Part shown: one piece after another, positions 1-7,433 of the stretch | How positions within the stretch are numbered: the first letter of the stretch is position 1 | Layout: the number at the start of each line of letters is the position of its first letter | Assembly: GCA_946007445.1 (NCBI GenBank) | Contig: CAMGAL010000007.1 | Location: forward strand, 1 to 23,315 | DNA from: an uncultured Mediterranea sp. | Lineage (GTDB): Bacteria; Bacteroidota; Bacteroidia; Bacteroidales; Bacteroidaceae | DNA length: 23,315 nucleotides | Direction of reading: 5' to 3' | The notes under the pieces: model-generated | What the model saw: the letters and a program-made list of their open reading frames with translations, nothing else | What the model was told of the DNA's origin: nothing | Database searches by the model: none | Position numbers and translations under genes: made by a program

Positions 1-792
1 CACCTGCGTTCGGCTCAGGACTTCATGAAGGTTGGCGACGAGGTAGAAGCCGTTGTGCTGACTCTCGACCGCGAGGAGCGCAAGATGTCGCTCGGCATCA
101 AGCAGCTTAAGCCGGATCCCTGGGAGACTATCGAACAGAAGTACCCCGTGGGCAGCAAGCACACCGCCAAGGTACGCAACTTCACCAACTTCGGTGTATT
201 CGTGGAGATTGAAGAGGGCGTTGACGGCCTCATCCACATCTCTGACCTCTCTTGGACGAAGAAGATCAAGCACCCCAGCGAGTTCACTCAGATTGGTGCC
301 GACATCGACGTTCAGGTGCTGGAGATCGACAAGGACAACCGCCGCTTGAGCCTCGGCCACAAGCAGCTGGAGGAGAATCCTTGGGACGTATTCGAGACGG
401 TATTCACCGTAGGCAGCGTTCACGAAGGTACCATCATCGAGATGCTCGACAAGGGCGCAGTCGTTGCTCTGCCTTACGGCGTAGAGGGCTTCGCTACTCC
501 CAAGCACCTCGTGAAGCAGGATGGCTCACAGGCTCAGCTCGACGAGAAGCTGGAGTTCAAGGTGATTGAGTTCAACAAGGACGCCAAGCGCATCATCCTC
601 TCTCACAGCCGCATCTTCGAAGATGCAGCCAAGGCTGAGGAGCGTGCTGAGAAGAAGGCTGCCAAGAAGGCTGCCCAGAGCAAGAAGGAGGAGACTCCCA
701 TGATTCAGAACCAGGCCGCTTCTACGACCCTGGGTGACATCGACGCTCTGGCTGCCCTGAAGGAGCAGCTCGAAAAGGGTTCTAAGAAGTAA
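1..792 (+). CDS. rpsA: 30S ribosomal protein S1, C-terminal part (5' truncated by window edge)
   Basis: Ribosomal protein S1 binds mRNA on the small subunit and helps translation initiate, which matters in Bacteroidetes, where Shine-Dalgarno sequences are rare. The reading frame is open from the first base of the window, so the gene begins upstream; the ATG at 25 is internal. The visible part holds repeated S1 (OB-fold) RNA-binding units. One is clear from TNFGVFVEIEEGVDGLIHISDLSW onward in short pieces: TNFGVFVEI, then GVDGLIHISD, then the closing RRLSLGHKQL. An earlier unit ends in RKMSLGIKQL and a later one in RIILSHSRI. The C-terminus is a Lys/Ala/Glu-rich tail ending in KEQLEKGSKK. The stop is TAA at 790-792, followed by a strong terminator. 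The family call is secure; the full length cannot be judged. Confidence 0.95.
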   Translation, partial: HLRSAQDFMKVGDEVEAVVLTLDREERKMSLGIKQLKPDPWETIEQKYPVGSKHTAKVRNFTNFGVFVEIEEGVDGLIHISDLSWTKKIKHPSEFTQIGADIDVQVLEIDKDNRRLSLGHKQLEENPWDVFETVFTVGSVHEGTIIEMLDKGAVVALPYGVEGFATPKHLVKQDGSQAQLDEKLEFKVIEFNKDAKRIILSHSRIFEDAAKAEERAEKKAAKKAAQSKKEETPMIQNQAASTTLGDIDALAALKEQLEKGSKK

Positions 793-812
793 TTCAGATC
801 CTTTCATATAGG

Positions 813-855
813 AAAGGGGCACTCCCCGCATCGTGCGGGTGGGTGCCCCTTTTTC
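813..855 (+). terminator. Intrinsic terminator after rpsA
   Basis: AAAGGGGCAC (813-822) pairs perfectly with GTGCCCCTTT (843-852), and an inner CCCGCA/TGCGGG stem (825-830 with 834-839) extends it. A run of T closes the plus-strand side. It sits 20 bp after the rpsA stop and also faces the end of the convergent kinase gene, so it may partly work in both directions. An 11-bp tandem duplication (CTATGACTCAC at 860-870 and 871-881) lies just beyond it. Confidence 0.9.
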
Positions 856-910
856 GTATCTATGACTCACCTATGACTCACCCTATCCTCAGATACCCCT
901 TGCCGGCCAT

Positions 911-3160
911 TCATCGCACGATGAAGCGTGAGCCGGCAGCGGTGTATGTGCGGTCGAGGGTGACGCTGATGCCCAGGCGCTGGGCTATCTGGCGTGCTAA
1001 GGAGAGTCCGATGCCTACGCCCGGCACATACTCGTCCACCTTGTAGAAGCGGTCGAAAATCTTCTCCTCTTCGCCTTGGGGGATGCCCTTGCCGGTGTCG
1101 GTCACGCTGAAGCAGGGAGTGCCATCGGTGGCATCGGTGTAGAACTCCACATGGATGGCCCCTTCGGTGGTGAACTTGACGGCATTGTCGGTGAGGCAGA
1201 GCAAGAGGCGGGTGAGGGCCTTGGCATTGCTCTGGATAGTGGTCAGGTCGCTTCGGTTGGCGAAGCTGATGCTCACGCCCGGCTGGGGAACGTGGGTCTC
1301 GTCGCGCAAGACGTCGAGCAGACGGTCGATGGAGACCTCCTCCGTATGCAGTGGCGCGTCGCTGCTTTCGTATTCCGAAATCTCCAGGAAGGTGTTCAGC
1401 ATCTGCGTCATGTAGTGGGTCTGTTCGGCAATGATGTCGTTCACCTTGCGCTTCTCGCCCTCGTCCATAGAGAGGTCGGGGTCGGTGAGCAGTTGCACGA
1501 AGCCCGATATCTGGTTGAGCGGGGTGCGTATCTCGTGCGACATGTTTTGGATGAACTGCTCTTTCATCCGGTCGGAGGAGTCGGCTGCTGTACGCCGGTC
1601 GGCCTGCGGCGCGGCTTCTTCAAGCTTCAGTCGCACCGCCCATTTGCGGTATTCCGCAGGATGCAGACCGAAGTGGCGGATGAAGAGGCGGTTGAAGCTG
1701 TCGAGGTCCTCCAGTCCGCACTTGGCGGCTACCTCGCTGACCTCCAGCTCGGGATGTGTGCGGAAGAGGTTGGCGGCTTGGCGGAGGCGCATATCCTCCA
1801 TCACCTGGGTGGCCGATTCGCTTTGTTGCTCCTTCTCCGTGGGGTCGATGAGCTGTCGGATGGCGCGTACGGTGGCTTTGCTCTGCCGGTTGATGCGTCG
1901 GTTGTAGTAGACCATCAGACCGATGAAGGCGATGGCCAAGCCCAATCCTACGATGCTGATGGTGAGGTAGAAGCGCTGCGAGGTGAGGGCTTTGGCCTGT
2001 TCCTGCAGGCGTTTCTCTTTCTCCTGGGTCTCGTAGATTTTGGAGAGTTGGGCCGCATCGCCCTCCTGGGCGCGGAGGTTGAGGCTGTCCTTGATGGCAA
2101 TGATGCGCTGTGCGGTGATGCGGGCTTGACGTTCGTTGCCAATGGCGGTGTAAGCCTTGAACTCTCGGTTGAGAATCTGGTTGACGTAGTCGCTGCTGAT
2201 GCTGTCGAAGTTGTGCAGGAAGAAGACGTTGGCTCTCTTCAGGGTGGAGAGTGCCTGGTCGTACTGGCGAGTAGCCAGGTAGTGGCCTGCGGCACGCATC
2301 AGGCTGGCGGCTCTGGTGGACTCGTTGGCCAGCATCTTCTTCAGGTAGATGTCCGACTTCTTGAAGTCGCCCAACTCGTCGTAGATCTTCATGATGTTGG
2401 AGTAGATCTCCATGCTACGGAACTCCTTGAAGCCGGCGGGCAGGCCGAGGATGGGCTCCATCAGTTCCAAGGTATGTTCGGCATGGGGCACCAAGGCTTC
2501 TGCCTCGGCCAGTTTACCTTGCTTGGTGTAGAGCTCCATCATCTCGCCGACAACGTAGATGAGGTGGTTGATTTCGGCGATGCTGGAGGGCTGTGGATAG
2601 AGCTCCTGGTCTTGGCGGAGCACTTCTCTCAAGATGCGCATACCCTCTTCTTCGTCGCCGCTGAAGAGCATGCTACGTCCGATGGAAAAGGAGAAGTTGA
2701 GTTCCTGTATCTTGATGTGGTTGCGGCGGGCTATATCCAGCCCTCGCTTGGCGTATTCGAGGCTCTTGGTGAAGTTGTTCCGCCGGTAGTCGCGTTCGGC
2801 CAGCAGGTTGATGGCCGTGCAGCAGGTGTTGGGATCTTCCTTTTCAAATTCGGGGTAGGAGACCGCTTGCGTGGCATGGTAGATGGCCAGACGGGGCTGT
2901 TCGAGTGCATTTTGGTAGACGATGCTGCGCATGCAGTGCACCATGTAGGGAGGGACGAGATGGCGCATCTCCATGGTGTCGATGATGGCAAGGGCCCGTT
3001 GGGGGTCGGTCATGTGTATCTGCAGGACGGTGGCCTTGGTAAAGATACTGTCGTTGGTAGAGGAGGTCGTGGGCATCTCGTTGGTGCCGCAGGCCGTGAG
3101 GTGTAGCAGGAGGATGAGGGCGGACAGGATGCCACCTTGGCTATGACGGTCAGTTTTCAT
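911..3160 (-). CDS. Periplasmic-TPR sensor histidine kinase with an internal AraC-type HTH
   Basis: A membrane sensor kinase of 749 residues. The N-terminus is a lipoprotein-type signal (LTAC, Cys24). Residues about 40-380 are helical repeats of TPR character, expected in the periplasm. A membrane helix lies at about 397-419 and is followed by basic RRINRQ. Residues about 455-508 match the second helix-turn-helix half of AraC regulators (EVAAKCG, then FNRLFIRHFGLHPAEYRKW). The kinase core follows: H-box NMSHEIRTPLNQ with His542, N-box LTDNAVKF with Asn659, G1 DTGKGI at 688-693, F-box FDRFYK at 702, and G2 GVGIGL at 714-719. No receiver domain and no adjacent response regulator is present, so it is a classical sensor with an unknown partner. 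The stop is TGA at 911-913. It lies downstream of the ECF operon on the same strand, separated by a large inverted repeat. The kinase call is strong; the AraC-like insert is by motif. Confidence 0.9.
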   Translation of the reverse strand: MKTDRHSQGGILSALILLLHLTACGTNEMPTTSSTNDSIFTKATVLQIHMTDPQRALAIIDTMEMRHLVPPYMVHCMRSIVYQNALEQPRLAIYHATQAVSYPEFEKEDPNTCCTAINLLAERDYRRNNFTKSLEYAKRGLDIARRNHIKIQELNFSFSIGRSMLFSGDEEEGMRILREVLRQDQELYPQPSSIAEINHLIYVVGEMMELYTKQGKLAEAEALVPHAEHTLELMEPILGLPAGFKEFRSMEIYSNIMKIYDELGDFKKSDIYLKKMLANESTRAASLMRAAGHYLATRQYDQALSTLKRANVFFLHNFDSISSDYVNQILNREFKAYTAIGNERQARITAQRIIAIKDSLNLRAQEGDAAQLSKIYETQEKEKRLQEQAKALTSQRFYLTISIVGLGLAIAFIGLMVYYNRRINRQSKATVRAIRQLIDPTEKEQQSESATQVMEDMRLRQAANLFRTHPELEVSEVAAKCGLEDLDSFNRLFIRHFGLHPAEYRKWAVRLKLEEAAPQADRRTAADSSDRMKEQFIQNMSHEIRTPLNQISGFVQLLTDPDLSMDEGEKRKVNDIIAEQTHYMTQMLNTFLEISEYESSDAPLHTEEVSIDRLLDVLRDETHVPQPGVSISFANRSDLTTIQSNAKALTRLLLCLTDNAVKFTTEGAIHVEFYTDATDGTPCFSVTDTGKGIPQGEEEKIFDRFYKVDEYVPGVGIGLSLARQIAQRLGISVTLDRTYTAAGSRFIVR

Positions 3161-3169
3161 AAATCAAAA

Positions 3170-3235
3170 TGTTTGTGTAGGATAATGGTTCTACTTGTAT
3201 TTGCTTGCAAATATACGCATTATCCTACACAAACA
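3170..3235 (-). promoter_or_regulatory. 18-bp perfect inverted repeat around a promoter-like core (terminator or operator)
   Basis: TGTTTGTGTAGGATAATG (3170-3187) is the exact reverse complement of 3218-3235, with a 30-nt loop. Inside the loop TATTTGC (3198-3204) and GCAAATA (3207-3213) form a second, nested dyad. On the minus strand the loop carries TATATTTG (3208-3215), a match to the Bacteroides -7 box, about 40 nt before the kinase start codon. Read as minus-strand RNA, the outer stem is followed by TTTTGATTT, so it could also terminate the upstream sigma/DUF4252 operon. Which role applies cannot be decided by eye. Confidence 0.55.
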
Positions 3236-3284
3236 GATGAAAATGGGAAGAAAAAGTGTCCTATTTCTCCAAACAAGGGTGGGA

Positions 3285-3956
3285 TTAGAGGCTGTCGCGC
3301 ATTTGGGAGAGACGCTCCTTTCTGCTCTTCAGATTCTTGCTCAGTTTCTCCATATCTTCACGCAGCTGCGTCATGTCCAGTCCCTGCAGGGCTTTCTCTA
3401 CTTTTTGCATGGTTGCATCGTATTCGGGTGAGCCGGGCTCTAAGGCTTCTCCGTTCTTATAGATGCGCGAGGAGTTGACGTCGGACACCTGCTGGAACTG
3501 CATGATGCGCTGTATGTCGCTCAGGAGCATGTCGCCTTCGAGGAGGACTAACTTACTCCTGCTGCCGCTCTCCACGAACATGATGAATTGCGACACCTTG
3601 TCGCCCTTGCGCAGCATGTGGAACTCGCTGTTGCTCGAGGCGCTCTTCTGCTTCATCAGCAGTTCGTACTTCTCCTTCTTGAGCATGTCGCGTACGTCTT
3701 TGGCCAGTTCGGAGCGTACGTTTTCGGTGCTCACGGAGAGTATCTGTACCGAGTTGAGCTTGCCGCTCACTTTGCCGATGTAGAGTTCTTGGGTAAAGAG
3801 ATGGATGTTGTTCTCAATCATGGCTTTGGAGATATAGACCGATCTGACCTCTTTCTTCTCGCTGTACTTTTGGAAAATTTCGCTTTGGGCGTGACCCAGC
3901 AGGGGGAGCATTGCCAGCATCAGGCCGGCCGTGCAGAGGGTAAGGATTCTTTTCAT
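3285..3956 (-). CDS. Secreted DUF4252-family protein
   Basis: A 223-residue protein with a clean signal peptide (MKRILTLCTAGLMLAMLPLL, then GHAQ, probable cleavage before SEIF), so periplasmic or outer-envelope. The body resembles the Bacteroidetes DUF4252 family, whose biochemical role is unknown and whose genes often sit with ECF sigma factors. The C-terminal 50 residues are strongly charged and probably coiled-coil (LREDMEKLSKNLKSRKERLS). It is the last gene of a three-gene minus-strand operon, starting 5 bp after the stop of the putative anti-sigma gene, so it is most likely a target or sensor component of that system (inference). The family call rests on overall resemblance and context, not on a catalytic motif. 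The stop is TAA at 3285-3287. Confidence 0.75.
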   Translation of the reverse strand: MKRILTLCTAGLMLAMLPLLGHAQSEIFQKYSEKKEVRSVYISKAMIENNIHLFTQELYIGKVSGKLNSVQILSVSTENVRSELAKDVRDMLKKEKYELLMKQKSASSNSEFHMLRKGDKVSQFIMFVESGSRSKLVLLEGDMLLSDIQRIMQFQQVSDVNSSRIYKNGEALEPGSPEYDATMQKVEKALQGLDMTQLREDMEKLSKNLKSRKERLSQMRDSL

Positions 3957-3961
3957 TGTTG

Positions 3962-4471
3962 TCAGTTTTTAGCGGTGATTAGTTGGTGGATTTCTTGATT
4001 GGTCTGATGGAGCTCTTGCTCGAAGGCGGTGGCTTGTGCCATCCCTGCGTTGAGTTGGGCCGACATCTCCAGGAGGGTGCTCTTCAGCACCTGGTAAGCC
4101 TCCTGGGGGTCGCTGAAGGTGTCCTTCGGTTGCCGGTGCATCTCCGTCAGTCGGGTTAGGCCGGCCACGAGCAGCAGGGAGGCGGCTATGCTGCCTGCCC
4201 ATACCCACAGTCGGGAGCGGCGGTGGGAGAGGGCGCTTTGCTTGGCTCGAGAGTCAATGGCTGCGGCGATTCGCTCCTCCAGCCCTTGGGGCACGGGAGG
4301 CACATCGGCCGCCAGTTCGTCCAGGGCGGCCATCAGCTCTTTCTCTCTCTCCTGTTCGGGAGGACAGTCGTCCGACAAGAGCCGCTGCTTCAGGGCTCTC
4401 TCTTCGGCTTCGGAAGCGGTGCCTTCGTAGTAGGCATCGACCAGGCGCTGTATGTCATCAGTATGTTTCAT
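3962..4471 (-). CDS. Putative membrane anti-sigma factor
   Basis: A 169-residue protein with one membrane helix at about 88-107 (LWVWAGSIAASLLLVAGLTR). The acidic N-terminal cytoplasmic part (about 1-80) begins with the IQRLVDAYYEGTASEAEERAL pattern seen at the start of many Bacteroidetes anti-sigma or anti-sigma-like proteins. The C-terminal part (about 110-169) is helical and faces the periplasm. It lies between an ECF sigma gene (19-bp gap upstream) and a DUF4252 gene (5-bp gap downstream), the usual place for the inhibitor that holds the sigma factor at the membrane. No zinc-binding HxxxCxxC motif is visible, so it is not a classic ZAS-type anti-sigma. The function is inferred from position and topology. 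Confidence 0.65.
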   Translation of the reverse strand: MKHTDDIQRLVDAYYEGTASEAEERALKQRLLSDDCPPEQEREKELMAALDELAADVPPVPQGLEERIAAAIDSRAKQSALSHRRSRLWVWAGSIAASLLLVAGLTRLTEMHRQPKDTFSDPQEAYQVLKSTLLEMSAQLNAGMAQATAFEQELHQTNQEIHQLITAKN

Positions 4472-4490
4472 TTTTCTTTTCCCTTTCTTT

Positions 4491-4988
4491 CTATGTGTAG
4501 TGAAGAAATGCTTCTCTAATGCGTTTGCGGGCTCTGGAGAGCATCACCCGTATGTTGCTGGCCTGCAGGCCGGTGGTCTGTGCAATTTCGTCGATGGTGC
4601 ATCCTTGGATGTCGCGCATCCGCACCACTTGTTGCTGGGCCTCCGGCAGCTGTCGGATGAGGTGCCTCACCTGGCGGGCTTTGTCGCTGAGCTCGGTCTG
4701 CTCTTCGTCCGAGGGGTCGGGGGCTCGCTCCAGTTCCACCCAGTCGCGTGCCTGGTTGTAGCGGGTGGAGCGCAGCTGGTCGAGACAGAGATGGCGCACG
4801 GTGGCGATGGCGAAGGCCTCGAAGTTGTCTATGTGCTCCAGCGCATCGCGCTTCTCCCACAGCTTCAGGTAGGCGTCCTGCACGAGGTCGGCCGCATCGT
4901 TGCTGTTCTCCATCAGCTTGTAGGCCACGGCAAACATTTTGCGGTGATAGGGGAGCAATTCCCGTTTGAAGCGTTCGGCATCCATCAT
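4491..4988 (-). CDS. ECF-type RNA polymerase sigma factor
   Basis: A sigma-70-family extracytoplasmic-function sigma factor of about 165 residues. Region 2 is seen in FKRELLPYHRKMFAVAYKLM and DAADLVQDAYLKLWEKRD, followed by FEAFAIATVRHLCLDQLR. Region 4 is seen in IRQLPEAQQQVVRMRDIQG, with the DNA-recognition helix in IDEIAQTTGLQASNIRVMLSRARKRIRE. The frame is open upstream to 5195, but that stretch (IRLHGRVTIQLPAFWEEES) does not look like a sigma factor, and an ECF-like promoter lies at 5025-5052. The start is therefore placed at the paired ATGs at 4988/4985. It heads the operon sigma - putative anti-sigma - DUF4252 and is probably autoregulated. The stop is TAG at 4491-4493. Confidence 0.92.
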   Translation of the reverse strand: MMDAERFKRELLPYHRKMFAVAYKLMENSNDAADLVQDAYLKLWEKRDALEHIDNFEAFAIATVRHLCLDQLRSTRYNQARDWVELERAPDPSDEEQTELSDKARQVRHLIRQLPEAQQQVVRMRDIQGCTIDEIAQTTGLQASNIRVMLSRARKRIREAFLHYT

Positions 4989-5024
4989 GGTCTTTCGGTT
5001 TACGTTTGGTTCTGTTCTATAAGG

Positions 5025-5052
5025 TAGACGTAAAAAACGACGGATTGTAACA
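5025..5052 (-). promoter_or_regulatory. Probable ECF-sigma-dependent autoregulatory promoter
   Basis: On the minus strand TGTTAC (5047-5052) and CGTCTA (5025-5030) are separated by 16 bp. A GTAAC-like -35 with a CGTC -10 is a common layout for ECF sigma promoters, and here it sits about 37 bp before the sigma start codon. Assignment to this particular sigma factor is an inference from position. Confidence 0.55.
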
Positions 5053-5213
5053 GAAGGAACGAATTTTTTTTCGGGGGCTACGGCTGTCAACTGGAGGTCT
5101 ATTAAACTCTCCTCCTCCCAGAAGGCGGGGAGTTGAATAGTAACCCTTCCATGCAACCTAATTGTCGGACTGATTCCTTTTCTGATTGGCTCCAAATAAC
5201 CCCTATGACGAGA

Positions 5214-5242
5214 GAGTCCCCTCCTTTTTGGGGAGGGGACTC
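5214..5242 (-). terminator. Hairpin after rpsP, probable terminator
   Basis: GAGTCCCCTCC (5214-5224) and GGAGGGGACTC (5232-5242) form an 11-bp perfect GC-rich stem with a 7-nt loop, 36 bp past the rpsP stop. The tract after the stem on the minus strand is TCTCGTC, not a clean T-run, so it may act as a 3'-end protecting hairpin as well as, or instead of, an efficient terminator. Confidence 0.65.
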
Positions 5243-5278
5243 GGGTAGTTTTAATCCATGAATGAGGGGAGAATGCGC

Positions 5279-5857
5279 TTACTCAGCGGCATTTTCGGCT
5301 GCAGGAGCTTCAGCGGGAGCTTCTGCTTCGGCAGCAGCTGCTGCTGCGGCTGCTTCAGCGGCCTTGGCTGCTTCTTCGGCTGCCTTGGCAGCGGCTTCAG
5401 CGGCTTTCTTCTCAGCCAGTGCCTTTGCTTTCTCTTCGTTCACCTTCTTTTCTGCTTCCAGACGTGCCTTGGCTACAGCCTTCTTGGCTTCGAGGTCTTG
5501 GTTCTTCACGTTGTCCAGACCTTTCTGCTTGCTGTTCTTCCAAGCCTCGAACTTGGCTTCGGCTTCAGCCTCGCCAAATGCGCCCTTGGCCACACCACCC
5601 AGCAGGTGCTTCATCATGTAGACACCTTCGCGGCTGAGGATGTTACGTACGGTGTCAGTAGGCTGTGCACCGTTCTTGACCCATGTGAGTGCGCGGTCGA
5701 ATTTCAAATCTACTGTGGCAGGATTGGTGTTGGGGTTGTAGGTACCAATCTTCTCGATAAACTTTCCATCTCGTGGAGCTCTTGCATCGGCAATAACGAT
5801 GGCGTAGAAAGCTGCGCCCTTACGTCCATGTCTTTGCAATCTGATTTTTGTTGCCAT
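5279..5857 (-). CDS. rpsP: 30S ribosomal protein S16 with long alanine-rich tail
   Basis: S16 is a small-subunit assembly protein that binds 16S rRNA. Residues 1 to about 85 carry the family core: [18 protein letters not shown] at the start, then [23 protein letters not shown] and [20 protein letters not shown]. The protein is 192 residues, whereas typical bacterial S16 is about 80-90. The extra C-terminal part is a low-complexity Lys/Ala/Glu helix that ends in runs of Ala and Pro-Ala ([14 protein letters not shown]). Long S16 tails are known in Bacteroidetes, so this is a lineage feature rather than a fusion artefact. The gene is monocistronic here, with its own promoter-like box and a leader hairpin upstream and a strong stem downstream. 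Confidence 0.96.
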   Translation of the reverse strand: MATKIRLQRHGRKGAAFYAIVIADARAPRDGKFIEKIGTYNPNTNPATVDLKFDRALTWVKNGAQPTDTVRNILSREGVYMMKHLLGGVAKGAFGEAEAEAKFEAWKNSKQKGLDNVKNQDLEAKKAVAKARLEAEKKVNEEKAKALAEKKAAEAAAKAAEEAAKAAEAAAAAAAAEAEAPAEAPAAENAAE

Positions 5858-5894
5858 TTAAATTAAAATAAGTTTTGGTTAATGATTTGAATAT

Positions 5895-5913
5895 GCTATC
5901 ATCTCGTGATAGC
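5895..5913 (-). promoter_or_regulatory. Hairpin in the rpsP leader
   Basis: GCTATCA (5895-5901) and TGATAGC (5907-5913) form a perfect 7-bp stem with a 5-nt loop. It would lie at the very 5' end of the rpsP transcript if the -7 box at 5918-5926 is used, about 38 nt before the start codon. It could stabilise the mRNA or bind a ribosomal protein for feedback control; neither is shown. Confidence 0.45.
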
Positions 5914-5917
5914 GGGC

Positions 5918-5950
5918 GCAAAGATACGACTAATTTTTGGATTACTAAAG
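5918..5950 (-). promoter_or_regulatory. rpsP: Promoter of rpsP
   Basis: Minus-strand TATCTTTGC (5918-5926) matches the Bacteroides -7 box TAnnTTTG. The expected -33 position about 20 bp upstream (5947-5950) reads CTTT, a weak match to TTTG. The distance to the rpsP ATG is about 60 bp. Confidence 0.6.
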
Positions 5951-5957
5951 AGTTTGC

Positions 5958-7259
5958 TTAGGAATATTTACGTGGATAGCGGCATAAAATGGCAAAAATG
6001 GCACAAATTCCCATGCATGGGGGATAGTAGAGGTGGCTCACGATGGCTATCGGCGAGAGCGTAGCCAGTCCGGCAGCAATCAGTATCTGCGCTCCATAGG
6101 GGATGAGACCCTGAACGAGGCAGGAGAAGGTGTCGAGCAGGCTGGCCACTTTCCGCTTGTCGAGGTGATACTTCATGGCGATGCCTCGGGCAATGGGGCC
6201 GGTGGTGATGATGGCAATGGTGTTGTTGGCCGTGCAGAGATTGGCCAGGCTGACCAGGGCGGCAATGCTCAACTCGGCTCCGCGCTTGCTGCGCACATGG
6301 CGGATGAGGCGGCTGATGAGGAAGTCGATGCCTCCGTTGTAGCGGATGATTTCCAACATGCCTCCCGCCAGCAGGGTGACGATAATCAGTTCGCCCATGC
6401 CGATGATGCCTTCGCCCATGGCACTGAACCAGTCGGCCGGCGAGGTGCCGGTGAACAGACCGGTGAGCCCCGTGGCAAACAGTCCCAAGGTCAAGACCAG
6501 GACGACATGGAGTCCGGCAATGGCCATGCCCAATACCAACAGATAGGGCAGCACCTTAGCCCAGGCCACGGGTTGCACGTCGGGCGCGACCTGCAGATGC
6601 AGGCCTTGCACGATATAGATAATCAGGACGATAAGAGCGGCAGGACTGATAATCTGCAGATTGACGCGGAACTTGTCGCGCATACGGCACTCCTGGGTGC
6701 GGGTGGCGGCAATGGTGGTGTCGGAGATGAATGAGAGGTTGTCGCCGAAGAATGATCCGCCCACCACCACACCAGTCATCAGGGCGAGGTCGATGCCGGT
6801 CTTCTCCGCCAGACCGACGGCTACCGGCGTGAGGGCTACGATGGTGCCTACACTCGTGCCGATGGAGAGGGAGATGAAGCAGGAGGCCAGGAAGATGCCG
6901 GCCAGCAGCAGGTTGCCGGGCAGAATCTGGAGAGTGAGGTTGACTGCGGCATCGATGGCACCCATCTGCTTGGCGCTGTCGGCAAAAGCACCGGCCAGGA
7001 CGAATATCCACACCATCAGCAGCAGGTTGCGGTTGCCGGCTCCGGTGGAGAAGAGCTGGATGCGTTGCTCCAAAGGAATGCCTCGGGTCAGGAGGAGGGC
7101 GTAGGCCGACGAGAAGAGGAAAGCCACTGTGATGGGTACCTTATAGAAGTCGTTCAGTAGAAACGAACTGACAAGGTAGAGGAGGAGAAAGAGGGCCAGC
7201 GGGCTGATTGCCAGCCAACCCGAGGGACGTTTGTGGTCAATGGTATGTGGTTGCGTCAT
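5958..7259 (-). CDS. NhaC-family Na+/H+ antiporter
   Basis: An integral membrane transporter of 433 residues from the chosen start, with many hydrophobic segments throughout (for example LALFLLLYLVSSFLL and LLLMVWIFVLAGAF). Family-like signatures are the conserved loop SLSIGTSVGTIVALTPVAVGL, the GGSFFGDNLSFISDTTIAAT stretch, and a later LCTANNTIAIITTGPIAR. It probably exchanges Na+ for protons across the inner membrane; a related carboxylate or amino-acid exchange role cannot be excluded. The frame is open to 7307, but the -7 box of its own promoter overlaps that codon. The ATG at 7257-7259 (MTQPHTIDHKRP) is therefore the credible start. It reads towards rpsP with no clear terminator between them. 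The stop is TAA at 5958-5960. Confidence 0.88.
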   Translation of the reverse strand: MTQPHTIDHKRPSGWLAISPLALFLLLYLVSSFLLNDFYKVPITVAFLFSSAYALLLTRGIPLEQRIQLFSTGAGNRNLLLMVWIFVLAGAFADSAKQMGAIDAAVNLTLQILPGNLLLAGIFLASCFISLSIGTSVGTIVALTPVAVGLAEKTGIDLALMTGVVVGGSFFGDNLSFISDTTIAATRTQECRMRDKFRVNLQIISPAALIVLIIYIVQGLHLQVAPDVQPVAWAKVLPYLLVLGMAIAGLHVVLVLTLGLFATGLTGLFTGTSPADWFSAMGEGIIGMGELIIVTLLAGGMLEIIRYNGGIDFLISRLIRHVRSKRGAELSIAALVSLANLCTANNTIAIITTGPIARGIAMKYHLDKRKVASLLDTFSCLVQGLIPYGAQILIAAGLATLSPIAIVSHLYYPPCMGICAIFAILCRYPRKYS

Positions 7260-7303
7260 ATAGCAGATTGGTTGTTCCGCCAAAAGGCGGATGGAAATTC
7301 GCT

Positions 7304-7336
7304 GCAAAGATAGAGGGTTCGGCGTGATTGGACAAA
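7304..7336 (-). promoter_or_regulatory. Promoter of the NhaC-type antiporter gene
   Basis: Minus-strand TTTG (7333-7336) and TATCTTTG(C) (7304-7312) are separated by 20 bp, an excellent Bacteroides sigma-ABfr promoter. It fixes the gene start at 7259 rather than 7307. The leader contains a 6-bp hairpin, TCCGCC/GGCGGA with a four-base loop (7276-7291). Confidence 0.8.
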
Positions 7337-7348
7337 AAAAATGGCGGT

Positions 7349-7384
7349 TTTGTGCTTCCAGTTCATAAATATGTCCTATATTTG
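7349..7384 (+). promoter_or_regulatory. Promoter of the lipoprotein-rsmG-gcvP run
   Basis: TATATTTG (7377-7384) is a good -7 box about 50 bp before the ATG at 7434. TTTG at 7349-7352 is the nearest -33 candidate but its spacer is 24 bp, longer than usual. The element is divergent from the antiporter promoter with only about 12 bp between their -33 boxes. Confidence 0.6.
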
Positions 7385-7433
7385 TGCAAAAGAAACCTCT
7401 CTATTTTGATTATTACAAACAAAAGAACAAAGT

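Noticed and set aside
1076..3106. A 676-codon open frame on the plus strand opposite the sensor kinase
   Set aside because: It is the complement of a gene with a complete kinase domain, its translation shows no recognisable domain and is Gly/Val/His-rich as expected for antisense of GC-rich coding DNA.
4989..5195. N-terminal extension of the ECF sigma factor
   Set aside because: The extra residues do not resemble a sigma factor and the proposed promoter lies inside this stretch.
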